Of a stretch of 22,740 nt of DNA, positions 1 through 7,184 are shown piece by piece. The position numbers and the translations under genes were made by a program. Each line of letters starts with the position of its first letter. Within the stretch, counting starts at the first letter, position 1. Source of the stretch: Lentisphaeria bacterium. Lineage in GTDB: Bacteria; Verrucomicrobiota; Lentisphaeria; Oligosphaerales; Oligosphaeraceae. Location of the stretch: positions 1 to 22,740 of the forward strand of contig JAEDMH010000022.1 of NCBI GenBank assembly GCA_016303095.1, read 5' to 3'. The notes under the pieces are model-generated. The model did no database searches, was not told where the DNA came from, and saw nothing but the letters and a program-made list of their open reading frames with translations.

Positions 1-110
1 GTTATACAGGCCCAAGAAAAAAATCTAAAATGATTTAAGAGACACTACACTAGAACCTCTAGATCCTCTAGCCCCCCCTGTCTTGCGGGGGGAAAGGGGG
101 CAATCCTCCT

Positions 111-182
111 GAACCCCGGCAGGGGTGGGAGGATCGCTAGACGGGGGTGAAGGGAGGGCTCCGCCTGACCGGAACCCCCGGC
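111..182. repeat. REP-like double-hairpin repeat, copy A
   Basis: The unit begins GAACCCC, closes a first hairpin ACCCC/AGGGGT, then has ACGGGGGTGAAG, a variable middle, and GGAACCCCCGG closing a second stem GGGGGT/ACCCCC. Copy B at 202-264 has the same conserved blocks in the same order with a shorter middle. Two short GC hairpins separated by a conserved linker is the general build of REP-type dispersed repeats. Other genomic copies cannot be seen from here. Confidence 0.6.
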
Positions 183-201
183 AAGGTCAAACATCGAATC
201 T

Positions 202-264
202 GAACCCCGTAGGGGTGGCAGGCCTGATGCCGACGGGGGTGAAGCGCAGGCGCAACCCCCGGAG
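202..264. repeat. REP-like double-hairpin repeat, copy B
   Basis: Second copy of the unit at 111-182, offset by 91 bases. Its first hairpin is ACCCC-GTA-GGGGT; its second is CGGGGGT closing on ACCCCCG around a loop that contains a small CGC..GCG element. The blocks GAACCCC, AGGGGTGG, ACGGGGGTGAAG and AACCCCCGG are shared with copy A, while the bases between them differ. This fits selection on structure rather than on sequence. Confidence 0.6.
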
Positions 265-385
265 GCTGCGGGGAAAACAAGTACGCTGCCGCTTTCCCTG
301 GGAACACACAGAGAGATTCCAATGGGATGTTCTATATCTTAGACCGTAACTTCTAGATCTCTAGATTTCTCGCGGGGCAGGGGGG

Positions 386-426
386 GAAACGAAAGGGGCA
401 GAGCCTGCTTTGGCAGGCCCCGCCCC
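386..426 (-). terminator. Intrinsic terminator of serC
   Basis: Read on the minus strand, a GC-rich stem (GGGGCGGGGCCTGC pairing imperfectly with GCAGGCTCTGCCCC, loop CAAA) is followed by TTTCGTTT. It lies about 55 bases past the serC stop codon in the right orientation. Confidence 0.7.
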
Positions 427-446
427 GGTGTATATTTGCGTAAGTC

Positions 447-458
447 CTAGAATTCTAG
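447..458. repeat. 12-bp perfect palindrome CTAGAATTCTAG
   Basis: The perfect palindrome CTAGAATTCTAG lies just past the serC stop. It resembles the TCTAGA-rich stretches at 59-71 and 353-364. Function unknown. Confidence 0.5.
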
Positions 459-479
459 AACCTTGAGCAAATCGTGAGA

Positions 480-1559
480 TTAGGCGTTCTTCTGGAACTC
501 CTTCATGATTTCCACGAGGCGCTGGACGCCTTCCATGGGCACCGCGTTGTAGATGGAGGCGCGGCAGCCGCCCACCTTCCGGTGTCCCTTCAGGCCCACC
601 AGTCCATTGGTCTTGGCGAAGGCGATGAAGGCCTTCTCCTGGTCCTCGGTGGGCAGGCGGAAGCAGACGTTCATCCGGCTGCGGGTGGCGGGGGCGGCGG
701 TGGCCCGGTAGAATCCGGAGTTGTCGATGAAGTCGTAGAGAGCCTTGGCCTTGGCGATGTTCTGGGCCTCCATGGCCTCCAGGCCGCCATTCTCCAGCAT
801 CCAGTCGGTGACCAGGCGGTTGATGTAGATGGCGAAGGTGGGGGGAGTATTGAAGAGGCTCTTTCCCTCGATGTGGGTGGTGTAGCGCAGCATGGTGGGC
901 ACGTTCTTGCCGCAGCGCTCCGCCAGGTCATGGCGAAGGATCACCAGGGTCATGCCGGCGGGGCCGATGTTCTTCTGGGCGCCGGCGAAGATCAGTCCGA
1001 ACTTGGTGATGTCCAGCCGTCGGCTGAGGATATCGGAGGACATATCGGCCACCAGGGGCACGTTTCCGGTCTCGGGGAACTCGGGGAATTCCGTGCCGTA
1101 GATGGTGTTGTTGGAGCAGATTCCGAAGTAGGCCCAGTCGGGGTCGATGCGCCACTCCCGGATGCCTTGGATTTCGCTGTAGTTGATGGCGGCGCCGTCG
1201 TAGACCACCTGCTTGGGCAGTTGCTGGATGTCCAATTCCTTGATGGCCTTATGGGCCCACACGCCGGTGTCGGCGTAGCCGATGGTCTTGCCGGGAACCT
1301 GGAGGTTCATGGGCACCATGGCGAATTGGAGGGAGGCGCCCCCCTGAAGGAAGAGCACATCGTAGTTTTCGGGGATGTTCAGCAGCTTCCGCAGATTGGC
1401 TTCCGCGGCCTGGATGATTTCGTCGAAGGCGGCGGCGCGATGGGATTCCTCGATGATGCTGTAGCCGCAGCCGCGGTAGTCGGCGAACTCGGCCTGAGCC
1501 TTGAGGATGACGGAGCGGGGGAGGGCGGCGGGACCTGCGTTGAAGTTGAACACTTGCAT
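480..1559 (-). CDS. serC: Phosphoserine aminotransferase
   Basis: This is a PLP-dependent class V aminotransferase that converts 3-phosphohydroxypyruvate and glutamate to O-phosphoserine and 2-oxoglutarate in serine synthesis. The same family acts on the pyridoxal-phosphate pathway intermediate in some bacteria. The 359 residues match the usual SerC length. The N-terminus FNFNAGPAALP is characteristic of SerC, and the PLP-binding lysine is K196 in AGAQKNIGPAG. A C-terminal GLKGHRKVGGCRASIYNA segment carries the conserved substrate-binding His-Arg region. The start is supported by AAGGA on the minus strand about 12 bases before ATG. A TTATAGTA box lies about 110 bases upstream and an intrinsic terminator follows, so the gene is probably monocistronic. 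It diverges from the dehydrogenase at 1842. No serA with an ACT domain is in view. Confidence 0.97.
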   Translation of the reverse strand: MQVFNFNAGPAALPRSVILKAQAEFADYRGCGYSIIEESHRAAAFDEIIQAAEANLRKLLNIPENYDVLFLQGGASLQFAMVPMNLQVPGKTIGYADTGVWAHKAIKELDIQQLPKQVVYDGAAINYSEIQGIREWRIDPDWAYFGICSNNTIYGTEFPEFPETGNVPLVADMSSDILSRRLDITKFGLIFAGAQKNIGPAGMTLVILRHDLAERCGKNVPTMLRYTTHIEGKSLFNTPPTFAIYINRLVTDWMLENGGLEAMEAQNIAKAKALYDFIDNSGFYRATAAPATRSRMNVCFRLPTEDQEKAFIAFAKTNGLVGLKGHRKVGGCRASIYNAVPMEGVQRLVEIMKEFQKNA

Positions 1560-1668
1560 GTCTTTGGGTTTCCTTAGGGGTTGCCCCGCAGGTCAGTCTT
1601 AATTCCTCGTGTGGCCTTGTGCCAGGCGAAGCATTTGATTTCGTCTACCATCCTGCGGGAATGGAGGG

Positions 1669-1676
1669 TACTATAA
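1669..1676 (-). promoter_or_regulatory. Putative -10 box (TTATAGTA) for serC
   Basis: TTATAGTA on the minus strand, about 110 bases upstream of the serC ATG. The same octamer lies upstream of four other transcription units in this window. No good -35 hexamer is visible 16-17 bases upstream. Confidence 0.5.
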
Positions 1677-1841
1677 CCACCTTCCTCTTCCCTGGAATCC
1701 GGCGAAAGGGGATTACATTGGGCGAATGCCCGGGAGAGCGGGCCTTTCTCCGCTCCCCAGGACGCCTCCTTTCACGTCATCTCCCCAAAAACTCCTCTTT
1801 CCCCACCCTGTCCTGGGAATCCCAGGGGAGGCGGTGTCCCC

Positions 1842-2795
1842 ATGAAGACCCTGGCCATCTTTCTTGAACATCCCGGACTCTCCTCCCTGACCATGCATCC
1901 CTCCCAGGCCGCCGCTCTGGCGGAGCGCCTGGGGCCGGAGGTTCAGGTGGCGCACTGCCGCACCCAGGAGGAATTTCTGGCCGCTTTGCCCTTGGCGGAC
2001 TGGGTGTCCACCTGGACCTTCCGCCAGGAATGGTTTTCCTTGGCGCCCCGCCTTCAACTGGTGAGCACCCCCGCCGCCGGGAAGGACTACTTCACGGTGG
2101 AGTGGCCGGCGGGCATGCGCCATTGGAACGGGACCTTTCATGGAGTGTTCATGGGGGAGACCGCCCTGGCCATGTTGCTGGGGATGTGCCGGGGCCTCCT
2201 GCCTGCCGTCACCACCTTCCGGGAGGAGTCCTGGCCCCGGGGCCAGGTGGATGCCCGAATGCGCCCCCTGCGGGGAAGCACGGTCACCATCTGCGGCTTT
2301 GGCCACATTGGACGGTGGATTGGGCGCCTGCTCAAACCCCTGGGAACCCGCCTGTGGGGGGTCGCCCGGCATCCTGGCCATCTCCCCCCGGAGTATTTCA
2401 CCCCGGGCGACCAATGTTGCTCCCTGGAGGAGCTGGATGCCCTTCTGCCCCAGACCGACCATCTGATCCTGGTGCTTCCCCGCAGTCCCGAAACCGACCA
2501 TTTCCTGGATCGCCGTCGCCTGGCTCTCCTGCCTCCCCATGCCACGGTGTGCAATCTGGGGCGGGGCAACGCCATTGACGAGGCCGCCCTGGCGGAGGCT
2601 CTGACCCAGGGACGCCTGGGCGGCGCCTGCCTGGATGTCTGCGCCCAGGAACCCCTGCCTCCCCAAAGCCCCTTGCGCCGCTGCCCCAATCTCTGGATTA
2701 CTCCCCACACTTCCGCCTTCTCTCCCACCTACATGGACGCCTATGGCCAGGAGTTGGCCCGGCGCCTGCGGGAGGAGGGGCTGCTGAAGGCGTGA
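1842..2795 (+). CDS. D-isomer-specific 2-hydroxyacid dehydrogenase family protein
   Basis: This is probably an NAD(P)-dependent oxidoreductase acting between a 2-hydroxyacid and a 2-oxoacid. The 317 residues have the family layout: a divergent substrate-binding half (about 1-105), a Rossmann domain with GFGHIG at 152-157, and a short return helix. The catalytic triad is present as R241 in NLGRGN, E270 in AQEPLP and H289 in TPHTSA. There is no ACT domain, so a regulatory-type SerA is unlikely, although the divergent serC neighbour keeps a role in 3-phosphoglycerate oxidation possible. Glyoxylate or hydroxypyruvate reductase is equally plausible. A GGGGAGG lies about 10 bases before the chosen ATG. 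The glycosidase gene starts 54 bases downstream on the same strand, suggesting cotranscription. Confidence 0.85.
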   Translation: MKTLAIFLEHPGLSSLTMHPSQAAALAERLGPEVQVAHCRTQEEFLAALPLADWVSTWTFRQEWFSLAPRLQLVSTPAAGKDYFTVEWPAGMRHWNGTFHGVFMGETALAMLLGMCRGLLPAVTTFREESWPRGQVDARMRPLRGSTVTICGFGHIGRWIGRLLKPLGTRLWGVARHPGHLPPEYFTPGDQCCSLEELDALLPQTDHLILVLPRSPETDHFLDRRRLALLPPHATVCNLGRGNAIDEAALAEALTQGRLGGACLDVCAQEPLPPQSPLRRCPNLWITPHTSAFSPTYMDAYGQELARRLREEGLLKA

Positions 2796-2849
2796 TTCCC
2801 TACTCTTCTTAATCTGATCTCCCCTCTGCTTCCTCTGGAGTCTCTGTCC

Positions 2850-4472
2850 ATGCCTGCCGTCTATCAGGAACAACGCACGGTTCGTTATCTGGCCCCCACC
2901 CGGGTGGTCTGGCATTCCCCCAAGGCTTCCCACGCCGCCTCTCTTCTGGATGTGGCGGGGGAAACCGCCAGCATCTGGCGCACCCCGGGACTCTCCCTGC
3001 CCCCTCATGAGGGAGTGATCCTGGAATACGACACTCCCCTTCCCCTCCAGGGGATCCGCATCTCCCGGGGACGGGACGGCTTTGGCCCCGCCAAGGTGCG
3101 CATCCGCCTGGGAGAGTCCGTCTCCGAGGTGCTGGGCTCCCCCAATAACGACCACGCTCTCCACGACTTTCCCCTCCTCCTTTCCGCCATGGGCATCACC
3201 CGGGCGGGCAATACTGGATTCCGGTTCCTCCATCTGGAGAATTTGGAGGAGGAGGCGACACTCCAGCTCCGGGAGTGCTCCGCCGAGGCCTGGGTCCATC
3301 CCGCTCTCCGCCTGGGGACCTTCCAAAGCAGCGATCCCCTCTTGGATCGGATCTTCCAGGCTTGTGCGACCACCTTGGAAAAATGCATCTCCCCCCTGCT
3401 TCTGGATGGCACCAAACGGGATCGCCTCGTCTGGATGGGCGACCTCTACAACGAGGTGCGCGCCTGCGGCGTCCTCTATGCCCGCCACTCCGCCATCCCG
3501 GAGAGCCTGGAGTTCCTGAACGAGGAAGCCCTGGTCAACCACTCCTTCAATGGCATCCCTTCCTACACCGCCTACTGGTTCCTGGCCCAGCGGGAATATC
3601 AGCGCATCTACGGGGACAAGGCGTTCCTCCAAACCCAACGCCCCGCCTTCCGGGTCTTCTCCCCCCTTCTCCTGGAAGCCTTTGAAAACAATCCCGAGGC
3701 GGTGCTCCAGGAGAATATCGTGGACTGGGGAACCCAGATCGGAACCCCCTCCCATGGGTACGGCCCTCTCTATCTGGCGGCGGTGAAGGCCTGCCGGGAC
3801 ATGGCGACCATGCTGGAAGAACGGGAAATCCTGGGACGCTGCCTGGCGGTGGAGGAGGCACTGATCCCCCGCCTCCCCTTGGAAAAAGCCCCCAAATCCG
3901 CCTGGGCCTGGGCCATGCTGGCGGGAGCCATCTCCCCCCAGGACACCCTCCGGCGACTGGCCGAAAAGCCGGAGGAAGAACTCTCCACCTTCCATTTCGA
4001 CAACTTCCTCCGGGTGTATTCCGCCGCAGGGGAGACGCCTCAGGCCCTGGCGCTGCTGCGCCGCTACTACGGCGCCATGCTGGCCTTGGGGTCCCGCACC
4101 ATTTGGGAACAGTTCGATCTCCCCTGGGCGGAAAAGGCCGGCCCCATCGACCAAATGCCCATGCCTGGCATGAGGGATGTCCATCGGGATTGCGGACGGG
4201 GATGCTTCCAGGGACTGCGGAACAGCCTCTGCCACGGATGGGGGGCCTCTCCCATCGCCTGGATGATGGAGACTTTGGCGGGCATCACCCCGGAGGGGGA
4301 TGGCTATGGCAACGGGGTTCGCATCGCTCCCCAGCTTTGCGATTTGGAGTGGCTCCAGGCCACCTGCGCCACCCCCCGGGGGCCGGTCACGGTCCGCCTG
4401 CAGAAAGGCGCCGCCCCCCAGGTGGAGGCCCCCCAGGGAATGCCGGTCTTCCTCTCCCCCAACCCCCTCTGA
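2850..4472 (+). CDS. GH78-like glycoside hydrolase (alpha-L-rhamnosidase-type fold)
   Basis: The 540-residue protein resembles the (alpha/alpha)6-barrel catalytic core of family 78 glycosidases, which release terminal L-rhamnose or related sugars. The central signature DGTKRDRLVWMGD (186-198) corresponds to the family's DCPQRDERLGWTGD; D191 and D198 are the likely acidic residues. TIWEQF gives the later conserved glutamate, E420, and SLCHGWGASP (459-468) is the typical motif near the end of the barrel. Residues 1-150 look like a beta-sandwich. It is shorter than most GH78 enzymes, lacking several accessory beta domains, and no signal peptide is visible, so it probably acts in the cytoplasm on imported oligosaccharide or glycoside. 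A GGAG about 10 bases upstream supports this ATG. The adjacent dehydrogenase may process a released product. The exact substrate cannot be read from the sequence. Confidence 0.8.
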   Translation: MPAVYQEQRTVRYLAPTRVVWHSPKASHAASLLDVAGETASIWRTPGLSLPPHEGVILEYDTPLPLQGIRISRGRDGFGPAKVRIRLGESVSEVLGSPNNDHALHDFPLLLSAMGITRAGNTGFRFLHLENLEEEATLQLRECSAEAWVHPALRLGTFQSSDPLLDRIFQACATTLEKCISPLLLDGTKRDRLVWMGDLYNEVRACGVLYARHSAIPESLEFLNEEALVNHSFNGIPSYTAYWFLAQREYQRIYGDKAFLQTQRPAFRVFSPLLLEAFENNPEAVLQENIVDWGTQIGTPSHGYGPLYLAAVKACRDMATMLEEREILGRCLAVEEALIPRLPLEKAPKSAWAWAMLAGAISPQDTLRRLAEKPEEELSTFHFDNFLRVYSAAGETPQALALLRRYYGAMLALGSRTIWEQFDLPWAEKAGPIDQMPMPGMRDVHRDCGRGCFQGLRNSLCHGWGASPIAWMMETLAGITPEGDGYGNGVRIAPQLCDLEWLQATCATPRGPVTVRLQKGAAPQVEAPQGMPVFLSPNPL

Positions 4473-4549
4473 GGATTCCTCTCCTCCGCAAGAATAGGCC
4501 AATCCGGGGAGGAAAATCGCTAAAATCCCTGGAAACCTTTCGGAGAGGC

Positions 4550-4577
4550 TTGCAAAACGGAAGGGGAAGATTAGATT
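4550..4577 (+). promoter_or_regulatory. Promoter of tRNA-Cys
   Basis: TTGCAA (4550-4555), a 16-base spacer and TAGATT (4572-4577) place a start near 4584, about 14 bases before the mature tRNA. The 16-base spacing also occurs in the trp and tRNA-Val promoters. Confidence 0.5.
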
Positions 4578-4597
4578 AACGTCGTTCCGTTTTTGAA

Positions 4598-4672
4598 GGC
4601 ACGATAGCCAAGTGGTAAGGCGAAGGTCTGCAAAACCTTTATTCATCGGTCCGAATCCGATTCGTGCCTCCA
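4598..4672 (+). tRNA. tRNA-Cys (GCA)
   Basis: A complete cloverleaf: acceptor GGCACGA paired with TCGTGCC, a D arm containing AGCC..GGTAAGGC, anticodon stem AAGGT/ACCTT around CTGCAAA (anticodon GCA), and a T arm ATCGGTCCGAATCCGAT. Discriminator T and a genome-encoded CCA (4670-4672) are present. The gene has its own promoter and terminator, so it is a single transcription unit. Confidence 0.95.
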
Positions 4673-4705
4673 TTCATTTTCCCGAGTTGCGGCTCGTAGC
4701 ACTGG

Positions 4706-4752
4706 CCGGCTGTGTTCAGGTGAACTGCTTTCACGGCCGGTTTTGCTTTATC
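4706..4752 (+). terminator. Intrinsic terminator after tRNA-Cys
   Basis: CCGGCTGTG (4706-4714) pairs with CACGGCCGG (4732-4740) over nine bases with one G-U pair, followed by TTTTGCTTTAT. Confidence 0.8.
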
Positions 4753-5084
4753 TCCGCATGACCTGTCCCAGGACAGGGAAAAAACCGCCGGAAGCTCCCT
4801 TTCCCCCATGAAGGGAGGAGAGGGGCGCCGGGGAAAGTTCCCTCCAAGGACAGTGGTTTCTGGACGAGTCCCCCGGCGCTTTTCCGCCAGGCTGGGCCGA
4901 GAATGAGGAGGGGGGAATGGACGGGGGGCTTCCTCAGCCTCCCTTTCCCCGGAATGCGCCAGGAAAATGGCCCTCTGGAACATGCGTCCGGCCAGGGCCG
5001 GACTGCCCTTTGCTTCCTGTCTCCCCTTGCCCCACCCATCACATACACGCTCCCCGAAAACGAGGATATTTCTCCCGGTATTGT
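4753..5084. other. Inverted-repeat-rich intergenic region
   Basis: About 330 bases between the tRNA-Cys terminator and the next gene, with no supported coding region. Four inverted repeats are visible: CCTGTCC/GGACAGG (4762-4777), CTCCCTT/AAGGGAG (4795-4817), GCGCCGGGG/CCCCGGCGC (4825-4833 with 4871-4879, followed by TTTT), and GTCCGGCC/GGCCGGAC (4986-5003). The third looks like a terminator with a long loop. The stretch could be a structured untranslated leader, a small RNA, or GC-rich repeats. It matches no RNA family I can recognise. Confidence 0.45.
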
Positions 5085-5447
5085 ATGGCCAAGAAACGCT
5101 TTACCTACGACGACGCCTACGACGAAGATGAGGAGTTGCTGCTGGACCGAAAGGCCAAGCGCAAGAGGGAGAGGGAGTTGGAGAGGCAGCGCCAGGAGGC
5201 GGAGCAGACGCCCCAGCATCCCGCGGACGAGACCATGGTCCGGGTGGTGGCTGCCTGCCAGGCGAACCAGTGGCGGGAGGCTTCTGTGATTTGCCTGACG
5301 GCCATGGAGCGCTTTCGTCAGGAAGGCCAGCCCGAAATGGCCGAGAACATCTCCGCCGCCTTTCAGAAGATCGACCGTTCCTTGAGACGGCAGATGATCG
5401 CCGCTTTTGTCCGTGAATCCGAAACCCTGTTGAGCCATAAGGAGTGA
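5085..5447 (+). CDS. Small highly charged protein of unknown function
   Basis: A 120-residue protein that I do not recognise. Residues 1-20 are acidic (YDDAYDEDEELLLD), residues 22-42 form a strongly charged K/R/E helix, and residues 48-118 look like a compact helical domain (ACQANQWREASVICLTAMERF and onward). There is no signal peptide or membrane segment. The ATG is chosen because the sequence becomes protein-like there; the frame stays open upstream to about 4914 and no close Shine-Dalgarno is visible, so the start is uncertain. Its last codons contain the AAGGAG that serves the next gene eight bases downstream, implying cotranscription and coupled translation. It may be a partner or regulator of the coiled-coil protein. 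Confidence 0.7.
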   Translation: MAKKRFTYDDAYDEDEELLLDRKAKRKRERELERQRQEAEQTPQHPADETMVRVVAACQANQWREASVICLTAMERFRQEGQPEMAENISAAFQKIDRSLRRQMIAAFVRESETLLSHKE

Positions 5448-5454
5448 TTCCCGC

Positions 5455-6834
5455 ATGCTGGGAAACAACGAGAAAATCCAAGGAGTCAGCATCCCTGACC
5501 TCTTTGCGGCCATGCTGGCGGAACTGCCCTGGCGTGCCCTGAACAAATACATCACCGAGAATGCCCAGCTCATGAAGATCTGTACCATGGGCGGACACCG
5601 GGTGGATCCCCAGCAGCGGCCCCGCCTGATGCGCCAGGTGCAGAACGAGGCGGAGAAAAACGGGTACAGCGACGCAACGTGCAACGCCCTCTTCGCCGCC
5701 TGGTATCCGGTCCACAGCGAACTTCATGAGACCCTGGAGAACTACTTCAAGTCCGAGGAATACAAGGCCTATCGGACGGAGCACAAGCTGGGGGAGGAGG
5801 ACTATGTCCTTTCCGATGAGAAGTTCTCCCAGTTTTTCCAAGCGTCGGAGCTGAAGGCGTGGAAGATTCTCCTGGCCTTCTCTCCCTTGAAGTTCCCCCA
5901 AAGCCAGGCCGACCAGATTCTGAACCAGCAGGCGGGCTCCGAGGAGCTGATGGCTCGGGTGTCGGAGTTGGAGAAGCGTCTGGCGGAGGCGGAGCGCAAG
6001 GCCGCCAATGGGGTGGCGGAGGTGGAGCGTGCCCGGAGCCAGCAGCAGTCCGCCGAGGCGGATTTGCGGACGTTGAAGCAGCAGTTGCGCACCCAGAAGG
6101 GGGAGTGGGACGCGGTGAACCAGAAGCTGCAGTCTAGTTTGGCGGAGAACCGTCGTCTCGTCTCCCAGTTGTCCAGCCGCACGGAGGAATTGAGCAAGAA
6201 GGCGGCGGACGCCTCGGAGAGTGCGGATCGCCTCACCACCCGTCTCCAGTCCGAGATGGCGCGCTTGAAGGAGGAAGTGAACGGGTGGCAGAACAAGTTC
6301 CAGGAGCAGTTGCAGGCCAACCGTCAGATTCAGCACGACAGCGAGGTGATGAGCAGCCGGGCGGAGAAAGCGAATGGGGAACGGGATGCCGCCCTCCAGA
6401 AGCTGGGGGAATCCCAGAAGTTCGTGGACTTGCTTCTTTCCCGGATTGAGTGGGCGAAGCTGGGATCCCAGCTGAAGCTTTCCCCCACCCTGCGGAAGAA
6501 TTTCAACAGCATGCTGAAGCGCCTGAACTACGAGGAGGATCTCTCCCTCACCATCGAGGGAACCCTCCCCCAATTCTGGGAACGCCTCCAGAAGGGGGAG
6601 ACCGCCCTGATCCAGAAGATCGCCAAATCCAATACCCTGGAAGTGATGAACGGGGACATGGAAGGCTTCTGGGAAGAGGTGAAGGACAGTTTCGACGAAG
6701 TGCAGAAGTCTCTGGAGGCCCGGGTCTTCATGGTCGGTCTCATCCACGAACTCCTCTTCACCATCTATACCCCTGAGCAGCTGGCCACGCCCGCCATCCC
6801 CGCCCCGCTCCCGAAAAAGAAGGGGGAATCCTGA
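5455..6834 (+). CDS. Coiled-coil protein of unknown function
   Basis: A 459-residue protein with three parts: an N-terminal globular domain (about 1-155, with aromatic and helical segments such as PWRALNKYI), a long coiled coil (about 162-322, dense in Q, E, K, R and A with leucine heptads), and a C-terminal domain (about 325-445). It ends in a proline- and lysine-rich tail. No signal peptide, membrane span, Walker A motif or SMC-type hinge is visible, so it is probably a cytoplasmic structural or scaffolding protein rather than an ATPase. AAGGAG about 10 bases before the ATG overlaps the end of the preceding gene. A tRNA-Val gene with its own promoter follows. I cannot assign a family. Confidence 0.8.
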   Translation: MLGNNEKIQGVSIPDLFAAMLAELPWRALNKYITENAQLMKICTMGGHRVDPQQRPRLMRQVQNEAEKNGYSDATCNALFAAWYPVHSELHETLENYFKSEEYKAYRTEHKLGEEDYVLSDEKFSQFFQASELKAWKILLAFSPLKFPQSQADQILNQQAGSEELMARVSELEKRLAEAERKAANGVAEVERARSQQQSAEADLRTLKQQLRTQKGEWDAVNQKLQSSLAENRRLVSQLSSRTEELSKKAADASESADRLTTRLQSEMARLKEEVNGWQNKFQEQLQANRQIQHDSEVMSSRAEKANGERDAALQKLGESQKFVDLLLSRIEWAKLGSQLKLSPTLRKNFNSMLKRLNYEEDLSLTIEGTLPQFWERLQKGETALIQKIAKSNTLEVMNGDMEGFWEEVKDSFDEVQKSLEARVFMVGLIHELLFTIYTPEQLATPAIPAPLPKKKGES

Positions 6835-6844
6835 ACGGGAAAGG

Positions 6845-6873
6845 TTGAAAAACCTCTCCCTCCCGTTATAGTA
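6845..6873 (+). promoter_or_regulatory. Promoter of tRNA-Val
   Basis: TTGAAA (6845-6850), a 16-base spacer and TATAGT (6867-6872, within TTATAGTA) place a start near 6880, about 17 bases before the mature tRNA. This is one of the two best examples of the shared promoter type. Confidence 0.7.
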
Positions 6874-6896
6874 ACCCCCGCTTCCCAAATTCCTGC

Positions 6897-6973
6897 GTGC
6901 GATTAGCTCAGTTGGTTAGAGCGCTACCCTGACACGGTAGAGGTCGCTGGTCCGAGTCCTGCATCGCACACCA
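6897..6973 (+). tRNA. tRNA-Val (GAC)
   Basis: A complete 77-base cloverleaf: acceptor GTGCGAT with ATCGCAC, D arm GCTCAGTTGGTTAGAGC, anticodon stem CTACC/GGTAG around CTGACAC (anticodon GAC, valine), and a T arm with the usual GTCCGAGTC segment. Discriminator A and an encoded CCA (6971-6973) are present. Confidence 0.95.
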
Positions 6974-6978
6974 TTTCC

Positions 6979-7016
6979 CGCCGGAATCCTCTGTAAATCA
7001 GGGTTCCGGCGTTTTT
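6979..7016 (+). terminator. Intrinsic terminator after tRNA-Val
   Basis: CGCCGGAATCCT pairs with AGGGTTCCGGCG (12 pairs, one wobble) around a 9-base loop and is followed by TTTTT. Confidence 0.9.
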
Positions 7017-7083
7017 GCTTCTCCCGGCTCGAGAACTGGCGGCCAGGGCGGCTAGTTCCCCTTTTGGGGGTAGGTCAGGCGGC

Positions 7084-7110
7084 TTGTCAAGTCAAGTCAA
7101 AATATGACAA
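7084..7110. promoter_or_regulatory. Possible operator: TTGTCA..TGACAA with GTCAA direct repeats
   Basis: TTGTCA and TGACAA form a six-base inverted repeat enclosing overlapping GTCAA repeats, about 35 bases upstream of the antiporter -10 box. It could bind a regulator. The half-site spacing does not fit a Rex box. Confidence 0.3.
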
Positions 7111-7139
7111 TTCAGGGCATAAGAAACCCTCTGGGGGAA

Positions 7140-7147
7140 TTATAGTA
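7140..7147 (+). promoter_or_regulatory. Putative -10 box (TTATAGTA) for the antiporter gene
   Basis: TTATAGTA, same octamer as at four other units. A start near 7154 would leave a leader of about 30 bases before the ATG at 7185. Confidence 0.55.
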
Positions 7148-7184
7148 CCCGGAGTTTTCGGTTGTTTTGCTTGGTGAATTGCGT

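Larger units (their letters stand above)
1..479. other. Non-coding region left of serC: repeats and CTAG cluster
   Basis: No convincing gene is seen in these 479 bases; the short open frames across 125-349 lie over hairpin repeats. The stretch holds a C6/G6 hairpin (73-78 with 87-92), two diverged GC-rich repeat units (111-182 and 202-264), eight CTAG tetranucleotides, and the serC terminator near 386-426. A-rich and TCTAGA-rich pockets alternate with G-runs, unlike the coding sequence further right. Whatever gene lies to the left is outside the window. Confidence 0.7.

Noticed and set aside
111..264. CRISPR array at the left edge
   Set aside because: There are only two copies, they differ at many positions, spacing is irregular, and the units are double hairpins without unique spacers.
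125..349. Short frames on both strands near the left edge
   Set aside because: They consist of the hairpin repeat units translated, with no ribosome site and no protein-like composition.
474..1577. A 367-codon plus-strand frame over serC
   Set aside because: It mirrors serC, whose catalytic and N-terminal motifs are unmistakable on the minus strand.
1713..4673. A 986-codon open frame on the minus strand
   Set aside because: It runs antisense to two well-supported genes (dehydrogenase and GH78-like) and across tRNA-Cys. Its composition is G/P/Q-rich with no domain. Long antisense frames arise from G/C-ending codons.
7084..7110. Rex operator upstream of the antiporter
   Set aside because: TTGTCA and TGACAA are separated by 15 bases, not the six expected, and the GTCAA direct repeats give another explanation.
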